A stretch of 64,000 nucleotides of DNA. It comes from Pseudoxanthomonas sp. NC8 (GTDB lineage Bacteria > Pseudomonadota > Gammaproteobacteria > Xanthomonadales > Xanthomonadaceae). Location of the stretch: positions 2,727,001-2,791,000 of the forward strand of contig CP060419.1 in NCBI GenBank assembly GCA_025232375.1. Reading direction: 5' to 3'. The notes under the pieces were generated by a model that saw nothing but the letters and a program-made list of their open reading frames with translations, ran no database searches and was not told the origin of the DNA. The translations under genes were made by a program, and so were the position numbers. Positions 49,329-59,916 of the stretch are shown one piece after another (position 1 is the stretch's first letter; each line of letters opens with the position of its first letter).

Positions 49329-49634
49329 ATGTCCGAGTCCCGCCCCTGGTTCCTGTACCTGCTGCTGTGCCGCAACGGTGCCTGCTACGCCGGCATCACC
49401 AACGACCTGGACGCACGCTTCCGCGCCCATGCCAACGGCACCGGCGCACGCTACACCCGGGCCAATCCGCCGGTCCGCATGCTCGGCAGTCGCGCCTATC
49501 CGGACCGCGCGGCGGCCTCGCGCGCGGAATGGGCGATCAAGCGCCTGCCGCGGGAGCGCAAGCTGGCCTTCCTGCTGGACGGGGCCGCGCCCGAAGCGGA
49601 CGCGCTTGCGCGGACAGCCGGCGCGGACAGATGA
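49329..49634 (+). CDS. GIY-YIG nuclease family protein
   Basis: Intact 101-residue protein consisting of a single GIY-YIG domain of the YhbQ/UPF0213 type. The first strand is [20 protein letters not shown], where YLL and YAG replace the textbook GIY and YIG, followed by [20 protein letters not shown] with the conserved Arg and HN-GT-GA-YT residues of this subfamily. [15 protein letters not shown] contains the metal-binding Glu. Function of stand-alone members is unclear; some bind or nick nucleic acids. Its stop overlaps the start of the next gene as ATGA, so the two are co-translated. Confidence 0.87.
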   Translation: MSESRPWFLYLLLCRNGACYAGITNDLDARFRAHANGTGARYTRANPPVRMLGSRAYPDRAAASRAEWAIKRLPRERKLAFLLDGAAPEADALARTAGADR

Positions 49635-50791
49635 AGGACAGGGACGCGGCACCGACACCACTTCGTGTGCTGGTGCTCGGCGGATACGGGCATTTCGGCG
49701 GTCGCATCGCCCGCACGCTCGGGGCCGACCCACGCTTCGAGGTCCTGGTCGGCGGACGCGACGGCGACCGCGCGAGCGCCTTCGTCGCCGCCAGCGGCAG
49801 TGCCGCTGCCCAGATGCGCGCGGTGGCGCTGGACGCGGACGCGCCGGACCTTAGCCACGCACCTGCGGACACTGGACACCGGGCTAGTGATCCACGCCGC
49901 CGGTCCGTTCCAGGAGCGCGACTATGCGGTCGCGCGCGCCGCGCTGCAGGCCGGCGCGCACTATGTCGACCTGGCCGATGCGCGGGACTATGTCAGCGGA
50001 TTCCATGCGCTCGACGCGCAGGCCAGGGCCGCCGCGCGGCTGGCCGTGACCGGCGCCAGCAGCGTGCCCGGCTTGAGCGCAGCGGTGATCAGTGCGCACC
50101 TTGCGCGCTTCTCCGCGCTGACGTCGGTGGACATCGGCATCAGTCCGGGCAACCGGACCCCGCGCGGCCTTACCAGCCACCACGGAGGCCATCCTCGGCT
50201 ATGTCGGCCGACCACTGCCGGTGCTGGCCGGCGGCCTGCGCCGTCATGCGCATGGCTGGCAGTCGCTGCGCCGCGAGCGCTATGCCGGCGTCGGCGTGCG
50301 CTGGCTGGCGCGCTGCGACGTGCCGGACCTCGATGTGCTGCCAGCGCGCTACCCGCAGCTGCGCGACTGCGACTTCCGCGCCGGACTGGAACTGCGGCGG
50401 ATGCATTTCGGCCTGTGGCTGGGCAGCTGGGCGGTGCGTGCGGGGCTGCTTCGCAGCCTGCGCCCGTGGGCGCGCCACCTGCTGGCACTCAGCGAGCACT
50501 GGGGGACGCCGGCTCGGACGTGGGCGTGATGCACGTGGACATGCGCGGCACCGGCCCGGACGGGCGCCCGCTCGCGCTGCGCTGGCAGCTGGTCGCCCGC
50601 GATGGGGACGGTCCGCAGATCCCGTGCACCGCCGCAGTGGTGCTGGCGCGCCGGCTGGCGACGGGACAGCTGCGCGACACCGGTGCGCGCCCATGCCTGG
50701 ACCTGTTCACCTGGACGACTACCTGGCAGGACTGGACGGTTTCGCGGTCCAGGCGACGCCGTTGCCGCCGGCTCCGCTCAGTCCCCGATGA
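49631..50791 (+). CDS. Saccharopine dehydrogenase-like NAD(P)-binding protein (frameshifted)
   Basis: Rossmann-fold oxidoreductase-like protein of about 386 residues, cytoplasmic. The dinucleotide-binding loop is [19 protein letters not shown] (residues 13-31), followed by [17 protein letters not shown]. Downstream: [20 protein letters not shown] and [20 protein letters not shown], typical of the saccharopine dehydrogenase NADP-binding family, then [17 protein letters not shown]. The C-terminal half is less conserved and ends [20 protein letters not shown]. Breaks near 49850, 50172, 50505 and 50700. The substrate is unknown. Its 3' end overlaps the convergent DCC gene by 14 bases. Confidence 0.78.
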   Translation: MKDRDAAPTPLRVLVLGGYGHFGGRIARTLGADPRFEVLVGGRDGDRASAFVAASGSAAAQMRAVALDADAPDLSHAPADTGHRASDPRRRSVPGARLCGRARRAAGRRALCRPGRCAGLCQRIPCARRAGQGRRAAGRDRRQQRARLERSGDQCAPCALLRADVGGHRHQSGQPDPARPYQPPRRPSSAMSADHCRCWPAACAVMRMAGSRCAASAMPASACAGWRAATCRTSMCCQRATRSCATATSAPDWNCGGCISACGWAAGRCVRGCFAACARGRATCWHSASTGGRRLGRGRDARGHARHRPGRAPARAALAAGRPRWGRSADPVHRRSGAGAPAGDGTAARHRCAPMPGPVHLDDYLAGLDGFAVQATPLPPAPLSPR

Positions 50792-51192
50792 AGCGGTGGC
50801 GCTCGGCCGGATCCGGCACGCGGCAGGCGTCATGCCGGCCGAACCAGCGGTAGCGATTGGCGGCCAGCGTGCGATAGAGCGCATCGCGCAGCCGCCGCGG
50901 GGCAAACCGCACCAGCGTGGCCGCACGCCAGGCCGCCCAAGCCGGCCAGCACCCGCACGATCGCGTCGCTGCCGGTATGCGCGCCCGCTTCGTCCAGCAG
51001 CAGGAATGAGGCGGGGTCGTCCGGATCCAGTCCGTGCGCTACCAGCAGTGCGCGTCCCGGCGGAGCCTGCATCGCGGCGAACCGGTAGCGCCCGCGCCGA
51101 TCGCGGGCCAGCAGGAAATCCACCCAGCCATTGCACAGCGCGCAGACGCCGTCGAAGACGACGATCGCGCCATCGGCGTCACTCCGCGCCAT
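50778..51192 (-). CDS. DCC family thiol-disulfide oxidoreductase (DUF393, frameshifted)
   Basis: Small thioredoxin-like protein, about 138 residues. The family signature DGVCALCNGWVDFLLARD (DxxCxxC) is near the N-terminus, followed by RFAAMQAPPGRALL and SFLLLDEAGAHTGSDAIVR. One break near 50935; the repaired end reads LYRTLAANRYRWFGRHDACR and FIGD. Start ATG at 51192, overlapping the DUF4166 gene stop by about 14 bases. Members are predicted redox enzymes of unknown substrate. Pairing with a DUF4166 gene suggests a common, probably envelope or lipid related, task, but this is only context. Confidence 0.83.
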
Positions 51193-51754
51193 CGGCAACC
51201 GGTTCGAGCCAGCCTTCGTAGCGGATCAGCGGACCGAGCAGCGGCAGCTTCGCCTCGACCCGGAATTCGTAGCGCCCGGCATGCTCGCGCTCGCGGCACT
51301 GGACCTGGCCGAACAGCGCCACCGGCAGCGGCAGCAACCCCAGCAGGCGCGCGCCCGCCGGGTTCCAGTAGATCGCCCCGTCGGCGGTATGCAGCAGGAA
51401 GCGGAACTGGAGCGGGCCGAGCCGCTCGCAGAGCAGGCCCTTGCGGCACTTCAGGCGCGAGGTCATCGGCCGGTCACCGAAGTGGCGACGCCAGGTCTCT
51501 CCGCGCGCATCGGCGGTGAACTCGACCCGCAGCGGAGCATCGGCCATCGCCGGGGCAGCCCGGCGATGGCGCCGCACAGGCGCGCCAGCGCATTGCCGCC
51601 GCGTTCGATGCTGACCTTGGCCGGCGTACTCGCGGCGACCGCGGATCGAGTGCAGCGCGCGCAGGCTGTCGGGCAGGTTGAAGAACGGCGCGCGCAGCAC
51701 CTGCTGGAACACGGTCGGCTCGATGGCGGGGGAAGCGGCGGGGGTCTTGGCCAT
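51179..51754 (-). CDS. DUF4166 domain-containing protein (frameshifted)
   Basis: About 192 residues of unknown function. The N-terminus (IEPTVFQQVLRAPFFNLPDS) leads into LRALHSIRGRREYAGKVSIE, then MADAPLRVEFTADARGETWR and RHFGDRPMTSRLKCRKGLLC, a pattern typical of DUF4166, often found fused to saccharopine dehydrogenase-like domains. The last part is beta-rich (FRFLLHTADGAIYWNPAGAR, YEFRVEAKLPLLGPLIRYEG). Breaks near 51620 and 51558. ATG at 51754. The co-occurrence with a separate saccharopine dehydrogenase-like gene two genes away echoes known fusions. No signal peptide is seen. Confidence 0.78.
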   Translation of the reverse strand: MAKTPAASPAIEPTVFQQVLRAPFFNLPDSLRALHSIRGRREYAGQGQHRTRRQCAGAPVRRHRRAAPAMADAPLRVEFTADARGETWRRHFGDRPMTSRLKCRKGLLCERLGPLQFRFLLHTADGAIYWNPAGARLLGLLPLPVALFGQVQCREREHAGRYEFRVEAKLPLLGPLIRYEGWLEPVADGAE

Positions 51755-51909
51755 GCGGGCGCAGCGGCAGCGGGTCGCACAGGATAAGCCGTCGGGTGGC
51801 GGCCGCGACGCCCGGTCCGCCGCCCGCCTGACCCGGTCGTCCGCCGCCGGCCTGCGGCTGTGCGCGGCATGGCTCGTACCGGAACCCGCCACGCGCGTGG
51901 CGCGTGGCC

Positions 51910-53500
51910 TCAACCGGTGCCGCGGCTCGGCTTCTGCAGGGAAAGCAGCAGGAACAACGCCGCCAGCGCGACATAGGCGGCGGTGAACTGCTGGGCGATC
52001 AGCTTCGGCACCCCTTCCAGCGCCCACGGCAGGTAGATGCCGCCGCGCGGGTCGACTGAATGGATGACGCCGAACAGGGTCAGCCCCGCGCCCACCAGCA
52101 GCACGCCGGCGGCCCGGCGCAGCTGGGCTTCGATCATCGCCACCAGCGCGCTGGCCCACAGCATCGCGGTGATGATGAAGCCGTTGCCGAGGGTGACGAT
52201 CGCGGCCAGCTCGGTAAGGCCGTGGCCGTCGGTGGCGGCGTAGAGCGCGGCATGCTGCGCCGGCGCGATCCAGGCCGGATTGCCCAGCTTGATCACCAGC
52301 AGGTAGGCGATCGAGGGCAGGAATGCCAGCGCCACCGCCGGCGCGTGGCGGCGTTCGGTGGCATGGAACGCCTGCAGGGTGATGTCCAGGCCGACGTAGA
52401 CGATGATCGGCGCCAGCACCGCCACCGGCAGCCACTGCACCAGTCCGGTAAGGTAGCCGAACACGCCGCCCAGGCCGATGAACAGCCCGGCCACCAGCGT
52501 GTAGCCCTGGCGCGCGCCCATGTGCTTGTACGCGGGCTGGCCGAAGTAGGGCGTGGTCTGGGCGACGCCGCCGCAGACGCCGGCGACCAGCGTGGCCACC
52601 GCCTCCACCAGCAGCACGTCGCGGGTGCGGTAGTCGTCGCCGGCCACGCGTGCGCTCTCGGCCACGTTGATCCCGCCGGCCACCATCAGCAGGCCGAACG
52701 GCAGCAGCAACGGCAGGAACGGCACGGTCGCCGGCAGCCCGGCGATGAAGCCCGTGTTCGGCACCGGCAGCGCGAACGTCAGGGTGACACCCTGCGGCAA
52801 TGCGAAGCCCGGCATGCCCAGCCCGGTAAGGCCCAGCGCGTAATAGAGCGTCGTGCCGACCAGCAGCGCGACCAGCACGCCCGGCAGCCGCACCGGCAGG
52901 CGGCCGCGCGCGACCAGCACGTAAAGCAGCAGCCCGAGCGTGACCAGCCCGGCCACCGGCGAACGCAGGGTCTCGACCAGCGGCAGGAAGCCGAGCAGGG
53001 TCAGCGCCGCGCCGCCGATCGATCCCAGCAGCGCCGCGCGCGGCACCTGCCGGGTGATCGCGTCGCCGCAGAACGACAGCACCAGCTTCAGCAGCCCCAT
53101 CACCACCAGCGAGGCCATGCCCAGCTGCTAAGGTCGCGATCGCGGCGGCCTGCTCGTCCAGGCCCTGCTGGCGGAAGCCGAGGAAGCCCGGTCCCAGCAC
53201 CAGCAGCGCCATGCCGATGCTGGTCGGCGCATCCAGGCCCAGCGGCATCGCGGTGACGTCGTCGCGGCCGCTGCGCGTGGCCAGCCGCCGCGCCATCGCC
53301 GTGTAGGCGAGGTTGCCGACCAGCACGCCCAGCGCGGTGCCTGGGAACATCTTCGTGTACACCACCTCGGCGGGAAACCCGAAGATCCCGACCAGCGCGA
53401 GCGCGATGAAGCCCAGGATCGACAGGTTGTCGAACATAAGGCCGAAAAAGCCGTTGAGGTCGCCTGCGACGAACCAGCGCGGAGGACGGGATTGCGCCAT
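51910..53500 (-). CDS. NCS2-type (xanthine/uracil permease-like) transporter (frameshifted)
   Basis: Inner-membrane transporter of about 530 residues with a dozen or more hydrophobic segments. The N-terminus WFVAGDLNGFFGLMFDNLSI is typical of a subgroup of NCS2/AzgA-like permeases; later GGINVAESARVAGDDY and GVCGGVAQTTPYFGQPAYKH contain the pore-lining region, followed by YVGLDITLQAFHATERRHAP. The last helices end LLLSLQKPSRGTG. One break near 53148 (CCTTAG where CCTGG restores ATWQLG). ATG at 53500, with ATG 53515 as alternative. The substrate is unpredicted; close relatives are only annotated as putative permeases. 51755-51909 holds no gene. Confidence 0.8.
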
Positions 53501-53524
53501 CTGGAGCGGCCTCATCTATGTGGC

Positions 53525-53570
53525 GGAAAAAGCGCGGCGACCGGCCGGCGCGTGCGGCGCCGGCCGGTCG
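53525..53570 (-). terminator. Rho-independent terminator of TonB-dependent receptor 1
   Basis: A 14-base perfect stem, CGACCGGCCGGCGC (53538-53551) with its complement (53557-53570), five-base loop, just past the receptor stop on the minus strand. A run of five T (minus strand, around 53527-53531) follows a few bases later. It isolates the receptor from the permease gene downstream. Confidence 0.82.
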
Positions 53571-53578
53571 ATACCTGC

Positions 53579-55838
53579 TCAGAAGTTCCAGCGGAGCTCC
53601 GCGCCCCAGGTCCGCGGCTCGTTGATGAAGCCGGTCAGGTTGTTGAAGTCGATGCCGCCGACGATCCGGGTCTGGTCGGTGATGTTACGACCGAACAGGG
53701 CCAGGTCGTAGGCGCCGTCGCCCCAGCCATAGCCCACGCGCAGGCCGCCTTCCAGCGAGGAGCGGCCACGGAACTCGGCCGACTCGTACAGGAAGAAGTT
53801 GACCTCGCTGCGGTACGCCCAGTCGGTGTAGAAGTACAGCTCGCCCTCGCTGAGCGGCACGCCCCAGCGCAGGGTCAGGTTGTGGATCCACTCCGGCGCC
53901 TGCGGCAGCGGGTTGCCGTCGATCAGCGCGTAGGTGCCACCGCCGATGCTGACGGTCGGATCGGTCACGGTGCAGCCGCCACCGCAGACCGCCACGGTAA
54001 GGTCCTCGTCGTCGATGCGCGTGTCGTTGTAGCTGCTGCCCCAGGTCAGCAGCAGGCCCTCGGCCAGTAAGGCCTCCAGGTCCAGCCCAGGCCTTACCGA
54101 CGGTCTTGTCGGCGTTGAGCAGGGTGGCGATGTTGGCGCCACCGCCGACGGCGATCAGCTGCTGGTCGCTGACCTCGTAGCGGAACAGGTTGAAGCCCAC
54201 CCGGGCGCGGCGGTCGAACAGTTCGGCCTTGATGCCGCCTTCGTAGGAGATGACGGTCTCCGAACCGGCGGTGGACACGCCGCCGTTGGGCGCGGCGGCG
54301 GAGGCGAACAGCAGGCGGCCCTGGATCGACGGCGCACGGAAGCCCTTGGCCACGCGGCCGTACAGGTTCACCGCGTCATTGACCTCGTAGACGGCGCTGG
54401 CGTCCCAGCTGACGTCGTCGGCGTCGGTATCGACGTTGTACGGGCCGCCGACCGGCGCGCCGAACGGCGCGCCTTCCAGCACGCTGGCCGAGAAGTCCTT
54501 GTCGTCCTGGGTGTAGCGCACGCCGCCGCGCAGCTTCAGCTTTTCGGTGGCCGCGTACTCGGCCGAGGCGAACAGCGCCCAGGCGGTGTTCTCCTGCTCC
54601 TGCACGGCGTGGCCGGCCTGCGGGTTGCCGGGGCTGAGCGAGTCGTAGTTGAAGCTGTCGATGGTCAGGTCTTCGCGGTACCAGAACAGGCCGGCCTGCC
54701 AGTCGAAGCGGCCGCCGTAGTCCGATTCCAGGCGGAACTCCTGGCTGAGCTGGCTGTGGTCGGGAATGCCGTCGGCCGACTCGGAGGCGAACGGGATGAA
54801 GCCGGGCCCGGACAGTCCCGGCGGCAGGAACGCCGCGCCGTAGCCGCCGTCGATGTCGCCGCGGTTGAGCGACTCCAGCGTCTCGTAGCCGGTGATCGAA
54901 TGCAGGCTCAGGTCGCCGAAGTCCCAGCGCAGGCGCGCGCTGCCGCCCCAGGTTTCCAGGTCGGAGAAGTTGACGCCGTCCAGCGCCACCTCGTCCTTGT
55001 CGAAGCCCGGCACGAAACGGTTGCTGCCCGGTTCGATGATGTTGGCGCGGAACAGCCGCGCGGTGCCGTTGAGGTCGCGCCGGTGCAGGTTGAACAGCGC
55101 CTCGAAGGCCTCGCCCTCGTACAGGAACTGCACCCGCGCGGCGGACTCGTCATAGCCTTCGAAGCCGTCGTTCGGACCCGGGTGGGTGTTGCTCACCCAG
55201 TCGTCGCGGCGCTGGTACAGGGCCGACACGCGGCCGGACCAGTTGCCGCCAAGCGCGCCGCCGACGGCGCCCTCGAAGTTGACCATCGCGTCGCTGCCAT
55301 AGGCCAGCTGGGCATAGCCGTCCAGCTCCTGCGACGGCCGCACCGAATCGAACTTGACCACGCCGGCCGGGGTGTTGCGGCCGAACAGCGTGCCCTGCGG
55401 GCCACGCAGCACTTCCACGTGCTCGACGTCGAACACCGGGAAGCCCTTCAGCAGCGGGTTCTCCTGGACCACGTCGTCATACACCAGCGACACCGGCTGG
55501 GACGCGTTGAGGTCGAAGTCGGTGTTGCCCAGCCCGCGGATGTAGAAGCGCGGGAACGCGCGGCCGTACGAGGACTCGATGTTCAGGCTGGGCACGCGCG
55601 CCGAAAGGAAGCGGATGTCGGTGCCGCCGGAGCCGAGCACGTCCAGCTTCTCGGCATTGATGCTGGTGATGGACACCGGCACGTCCTGGATGTTCTCGAC
55701 CTTGCGCTGCGCGGTGACCTGCACCGCGTCCAGCGTGGTGGTCGAATCCTGCGCGAAGGCGGAGCCGGTGAAGGCCAGGGCGATGGCGAATGCGAGGGTG
55801 GCGCGTGGCGGCACGGCAGGGCGCGACGATCGGGTCAT
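53579..55838 (-). CDS. TonB-dependent outer membrane receptor (frameshifted once)
   Basis: Outer-membrane gated barrel of about 753 residues. Signal peptide ATLAFAIALAFTGSAFA, then the TonB box region TLDAVQVTAQRK. The plug domain reads ENIQDVPVSITSINAEKLDV, FYIRGLGNTDFDLNASQPVS and VEVLRGPQGTLFGRNTPAGV, as in iron-complex and related receptors. The barrel ends with TWGAELRWNF, a typical last strand. One break near 54085. Start ATG at 55838. The ligand cannot be predicted from sequence; the KVENIQDVPVS subgroup is common and poorly studied. A DUF3574 lipoprotein gene lies 67 bases upstream on the same strand. Confidence 0.9.
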
Positions 55839-55905
55839 GGCGGGATGTCCTGGGGGTAGTGGGGTGGACGGGGTCAACGATGCAACATTTATGGCGCTGC
55901 GCTGC

Positions 55906-56382
55906 TCAGAACGACACCTCGACCGGCTGCCGCGACCACAGCACCGACTGGTGGCCGGTGGCCTGCTTCCGAAACCTAAGGCGGATGGCCTCGATGTCGG
56001 CGCGGCGCTGCGGCGTGTCCTCGTGCAGGACCACCAGCACCTTGGTGCGCAGGCGGTTGGGCGCGGCGGCGCCACGGAACAGCCATTGCCCGTACGCATC
56101 GAACACGGTCAGGCCGTCGGGGAAGCGCGGGGTGACCTCGGCGTCAAGGAAGGCGCGCCACTGCTCCTCGCTGATCGCATCGGTCTGGCTGCGGGTGGAT
56201 GGCCCGTCCTCGCTGCCCACGCCGAAGTAGAGCTCGCTGCGGACCCAGCCCTGCGCCTGCGCGGGACGGGCGGTATCCCCCTGCAGGCTGGCGGTGGCGG
56301 CGGTGTCCGTGGCCGGCGGCAACGAGGCGCAACCGGCCAGCAGCGCGACGGAAATTACCAGGGCGGGAATGCGCAGGCGCAT
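55906..56382 (-). CDS. DUF3574 domain-containing lipoprotein
   Basis: 158-residue predicted lipoprotein. Signal peptide with lipobox LLAGC (Cys near residue 18), then a short linker, then the DUF3574 domain: RSELYFGVGSEDGPSTRSQT, SEEQWRAFLDAEVTPRFPDG, LTVFDAYGQWLFRG and KVLVVLHEDTPQRRADIEAI. The domain function is unknown. The end (RLRFRKQATGHQSVLWSRQP) includes CCTTAGG near 55977, a likely misread CCWGG, so one or two residues may be wrong. ATG at 56382. It diverges from the second receptor gene and precedes the first, so it may share in their uptake role, though only by position. Confidence 0.83.
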   Translation of the reverse strand: MRLRIPALVISVALLAGCASLPPATDTAATASLQGDTARPAQAQGWVRSELYFGVGSEDGPSTRSQTDAISEEQWRAFLDAEVTPRFPDGLTVFDAYGQWLFRGAAAPNRLRTKVLVVLHEDTPQRRADIEAIRLRFRKQATGHQSVLWSRQPVEVSF

Positions 56383-56442
56383 GCGGGGTTAGGACGAGGG
56401 CGGCAGGGTGTCGGTGGGCACGCATGCCGGCAAACAACGCGA

Positions 56443-56460
56443 CGGCATAAAGACATGCCG
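56443..56460. repeat. Short inverted repeat in the divergent receptor/lipoprotein region
   Basis: CGGCAT (56443-56448) and ATGCCG (56455-56460) flank a six-base AAAGAC loop, in the 161-base region between the DUF3574 gene and receptor 2. It could form a small hairpin in either transcript or be an operator half-site pair. No family is recognised. Confidence 0.4.
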
Positions 56461-56505
56461 CCCGGTGACTTCGACGGATGCCGGCCCGGGGCCATCATAT
56501 CTCTT

Positions 56506-56515
56506 CATCCGGATG
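56506..56515. promoter_or_regulatory. Palindrome CATCCGGATG upstream of TonB-dependent receptor 2
   Basis: Perfect 10-base palindrome embedded in CTCTTCATCCGGATGGATG, 28 bases before the receptor ATG. The position is right for a repressor operator over the promoter or leader. I cannot assign a regulator with confidence. Confidence 0.4.
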
Positions 56516-56543
56516 GATGTGTCCTCAAAAACGGAATACCGAG

Positions 56544-59003
56544 ATGCCGCACCCGACCCCCGCCCCGCTCCCGCCCGCCGCGCGCCGGCTCGCGCCGCTG
56601 ATGCCCCTGTCCGCGCTCGCCCTCGCGCTTGCGGTGGCCTTGCCCGCGGCCGCGCAATCGACCACCACCCTCGACCAGGTGATCGTCACCGGCACCCGCG
56701 CCACCGACCGCACCGTGCTCGAATCGACCTCGCCGGTGGACGTGCTCACCGCCGAGGACATCCGCCGCGCCGGCGTGGTCAACGGCGAGCTGGGCAGCGC
56801 GCTGCAGGCCCTGCTGCCTTCGATCAATTTCCCGCGCCAGTCCAACTCCGGTGGCGCCGACCATGTCCGCGCCGCGCAGCTGCGCGGGCTCTCGCCCGAT
56901 AAGGTGCTGGTCCTGGTCAACGGCAAGCGCCGCCACACCACCGCCCCTGGTCAGCACCGACAGCAAGATCGGCCGCGGCAACACCCCGGTGGACTTCAAC
57001 GCGATCCCGGTCAGCGCGATCAGCCGGATCGAGGTGCTGCGCGACGGCGCCGGCGCCCAGTACGGCTCCGACGCGGTCGCCGGCGTGATCAACGTGATCC
57101 TCGACGACGGCGCCGAGGGCGGCGCGCTGGAAGCCGGCTACGGCCTGCACCACACCGACGTGGCGCCGATCGACCGTACCGTCAGCGACGGCCAGACCAG
57201 CTTCCTGTCCGGCAAGGTGGGCACCACCCAGGTAGCGACGGCTTCCTGCGCGTGGGCGTGGAACTGAAGAACCGCGAAGCCACCAACCGCGCCGGCTTCG
57301 ACCAGATCCCGCCGTGGGAACAGACCGACACCAACCCGGCGCTGCAGGGCCAGCGCAACTACCACCTCGGCGACGGCGATTCGCGCGACCTCAACGCCTT
57401 GGTTCAACAGCGAGGTACCGCTGGGCGACGACGCCGACCTGTATGCGTTCGGCACCTTCAACCAGCGCGACACCGAAGGCGCCAACTACTTCCGCTACCC
57501 CGAAGGCAGCTCCAACTGGCCCGAGGTCTACCCGGACGGGTATCGGCCGGTGTCGATCGGCGAGAACCGCGACATCGGCCTGGTCGGCGGCGTGCGCGGG
57601 CGCTGGAGCGCATGGGACTACGACGCCAGCCTCAACCACGGCAGCAACGACTTCACCTATCGCCTGCGCGATTCGCTCAACGCCTCGCTCGGCCCGTCCA
57701 GCCCGACCCGCTTCCGCACCGGCGATTTCGCCTTCGACCAGACCCTGGCCAACGTGGACTTCAGCCGCGGCTTCGACGCGGGCGCGGCCTTCCACACCCT
57801 GGCCGTCGGCGCCGAGTTCCGCAGCGAGCACTACCGGACCGGCGCCGGCGACCCGGCCAGCTACGCCGTCGGCCCCTACACGGACCGGCCGGCGGGCTCG
57901 CAGGCCGGCGGCGGCCTGACCCCGCGCGACGAAGCCGACCTCGACCGCGACGTGGCCAGCGCCTACGCCACGGTGTCCTCGCGCTTCGGCGAGAAGTTCA
58001 GCTCCGACCTCAGCGCACGCTACGAGCACTACCGGGACTTCGGCGGTAAGGTCACCGGCAAGCTGGCCGCGCGCTACGAATTCGCGCCGGCCTTCGCCCT
58101 GCGCGGCGCGGTGTCCAACAACTTCCGCGCGCCGTCGCTGGCCCAGATCGGCTTCGAGTCGACCAGCACCGGCTACAACGCCGCCGGCCAGATCGTCGAA
58201 GGGCGGCTGCTGTCGGTGAACAACCCGATCGCACGCGCGCTCGGCGCCACCGACTGGAACCGGAGGAGGCGGTCAACCTCAACATCGGCTTCACCAGCCT
58301 CATCGGCCAGCACTTCGACCTGTCCTTCGACCTGTTCCAGATCCAGATCGACAACCGCATCGCCCTGTCCGAGACCATCACCGGCGACGCGCTCACCGAT
58401 TTCATCGACGCCAACTTCGACGTGGCCCGGATCGAGAGCGCGCAGTTCTTCGTCAACGCCGCCGACACCCGCACCCGCGGCGCCGAGCTGGTGGCCAACT
58501 GGCGCGGGGAACTGGGCGGTGGCGGCCTGCTGCTGACCGGGGCCTGGAGCTATGCGGAGACCGAACTGCGCAACGTGGTCGCCACCCCGCCGCAGCTGGC
58601 CGCACTCGACCCGGAGTACGCCCTGTTCGGCGTGGAGGAGAGCAATACCCTCACCGATGCGGCACCGCGCACCCGGGCCCAGTTCAGCGCCAACTGGAAC
58701 AACGACCGCTGGAACCTGCTGGCCCGCGTGCAGCGCCATGGCAGCGCCAGGCGCGTGTTCAACTTCGGCGGCGGCTTCGAGCCCGAACAGCTCTACGGTG
58801 CCGAATGGCAGCTCGACGCCGAAGCCGAGTACCGCTTCGGCACCCGCTGGAGCGTGGCGCTGGGCGGGCAGAACCTGACCGACGAGTATCCGGACCTGTC
58901 CAGCGAGGACATCAACTACTTCGGCAACCTGCCCTACGACGTGCTGTCGCCGATCGGCAGCAACGGCGCCTACTGGTACACGCGCGTGCGCTACACCTTC
59001 TGA
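56544..59003 (+). CDS. TonB-dependent outer membrane receptor (frameshifted)
   Basis: Second gated barrel, about 820 residues. Signal peptide ALALALAVALPAAAQ and TonB-box region TTTLDQVIVTGTRATDRT. Plug motifs: SPVDVLTAEDIRRAGVVNGE, SINFPRQSNSGGADHVRAAQ, LRGLSPDKVLVLVNGKRRHT and RIEVLRDGAGAQYGSDAVAG. The barrel ends YWYTRVRYTF. Breaks near 56947 (at a CCCTGG), 57232, 57404 (CCTTGG for CCTGG, restoring NAWFNSEVPL) and 58262. This subgroup, with the VLVNGKRRH plug, is widespread in Xanthomonadaceae; ligand unknown. ATG at 56544. Downstream genes for trehalose run in the same direction after a gap. Confidence 0.88.
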
Positions 59004-59108
59004 GTCCGCTATGGCGGCGCCGCGGCCGACGGCCCGGCGCCGTACACGCATGCCCGGCCGCCGCTGGCGTGACCCGGGCATCACATGCCGGTCGTGCAGA
59101 ATGCGGCC

Positions 59109-59881
59109 ATGGTCGACGCGATCCCCCACGCACGTCGCCACCGCCGCTCGACGACGCCTGCGCGCTGTTCCTCGACGTGGACGGCACCTGGTCGGCTTCA
59201 GCGTCGACCCGGCGGCCGTGCGCGTGCCACCCCGGGTCCTCGAGGCGCTCGGCGCGCTCAGCGACCGCCTGCACGGCGCCGTCGCGCTGGTCAGCGGACG
59301 CCCGCTGGCCCAGCTCGACGCGCTGTTCGCGCCGCTGCGGTTGCCGGCCGCCGGCCTGCACGGCCTCCAGTTCCGCGACGATGCCGACGCGGCCGCCGGC
59401 ATTCCGGAGGACACCTCCGCATTCCTGCACGCGCTGCACGTCGCCGCCGCGCACCTGGCGGCGACGCATCCGGGCGTGCGGATCGAGGACAAGGGCGGAG
59501 CCCTGGCCCTGCACTGGCGCGCCGCGCCGCACGCGGGTGATGCGGTCACCGCGTTCGCGCAGTCGCGCATCGCCGGCCTTGGCCGGCTACCGCCTGCAGT
59601 AAGGCAACCACGTGATCGAGTTCGTCCCCGAGGGCGCCCACAAGGGCCTGGCGGTGGAGCGGATGATGAGGCATCCGCCATTTGCCGGACGGGTACCGGT
59701 GTTCGTCGGCGACGACCTCACCGACGAGTCGGGCTTCGATGCCGCGCACACCCATGGTGGCTGGAGCGTGCTGGTTGGCACGCGCGAACCGAGCGTGGCC
59801 CGCCACGCCCTGCCCGGCGTCCATGCCGTGCATGCGTGGCTGCTGGCCGGCGCGGCGCAACCGGAGGCCCCCACCCGGTAG
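59109..59881 (+). CDS. otsB: Trehalose-6-phosphate phosphatase (frameshifted, nonsense near 59600)
   Basis: HAD-family phosphatase that finishes trehalose synthesis. The catalytic motif LFLDVDGT supplies the nucleophile Asp and the acid Asp; then VALVSGRPLAQLDALFAPL, AAGLHGLQFRDDAD, and the C-terminal GDDLTDESGFDAAHTHGGWS for Mg binding. About 257 residues. Breaks near 59130, 59190 (at CCTGG) and 59580 (CCTTGG for CCTGG). An in-frame TAA at about 59600 lies in TAAGG and should be CCA of CCAGG. Start ATG at 59109. First gene of otsB-GH15-otsA; 35 bases before the next start. Confidence 0.9.
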
Positions 59882-59916
59882 CGCCGCGCATCCCACCGGA
59901 CGGACGAGGGAAACCC

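Noticed and set aside
49215-49733. Antisense frame of 172 codons opposite the GIY-YIG gene.
   Set aside because: The plus-strand gene has a clear domain and an ATGA coupling with the next gene; the antisense frame has no motif.
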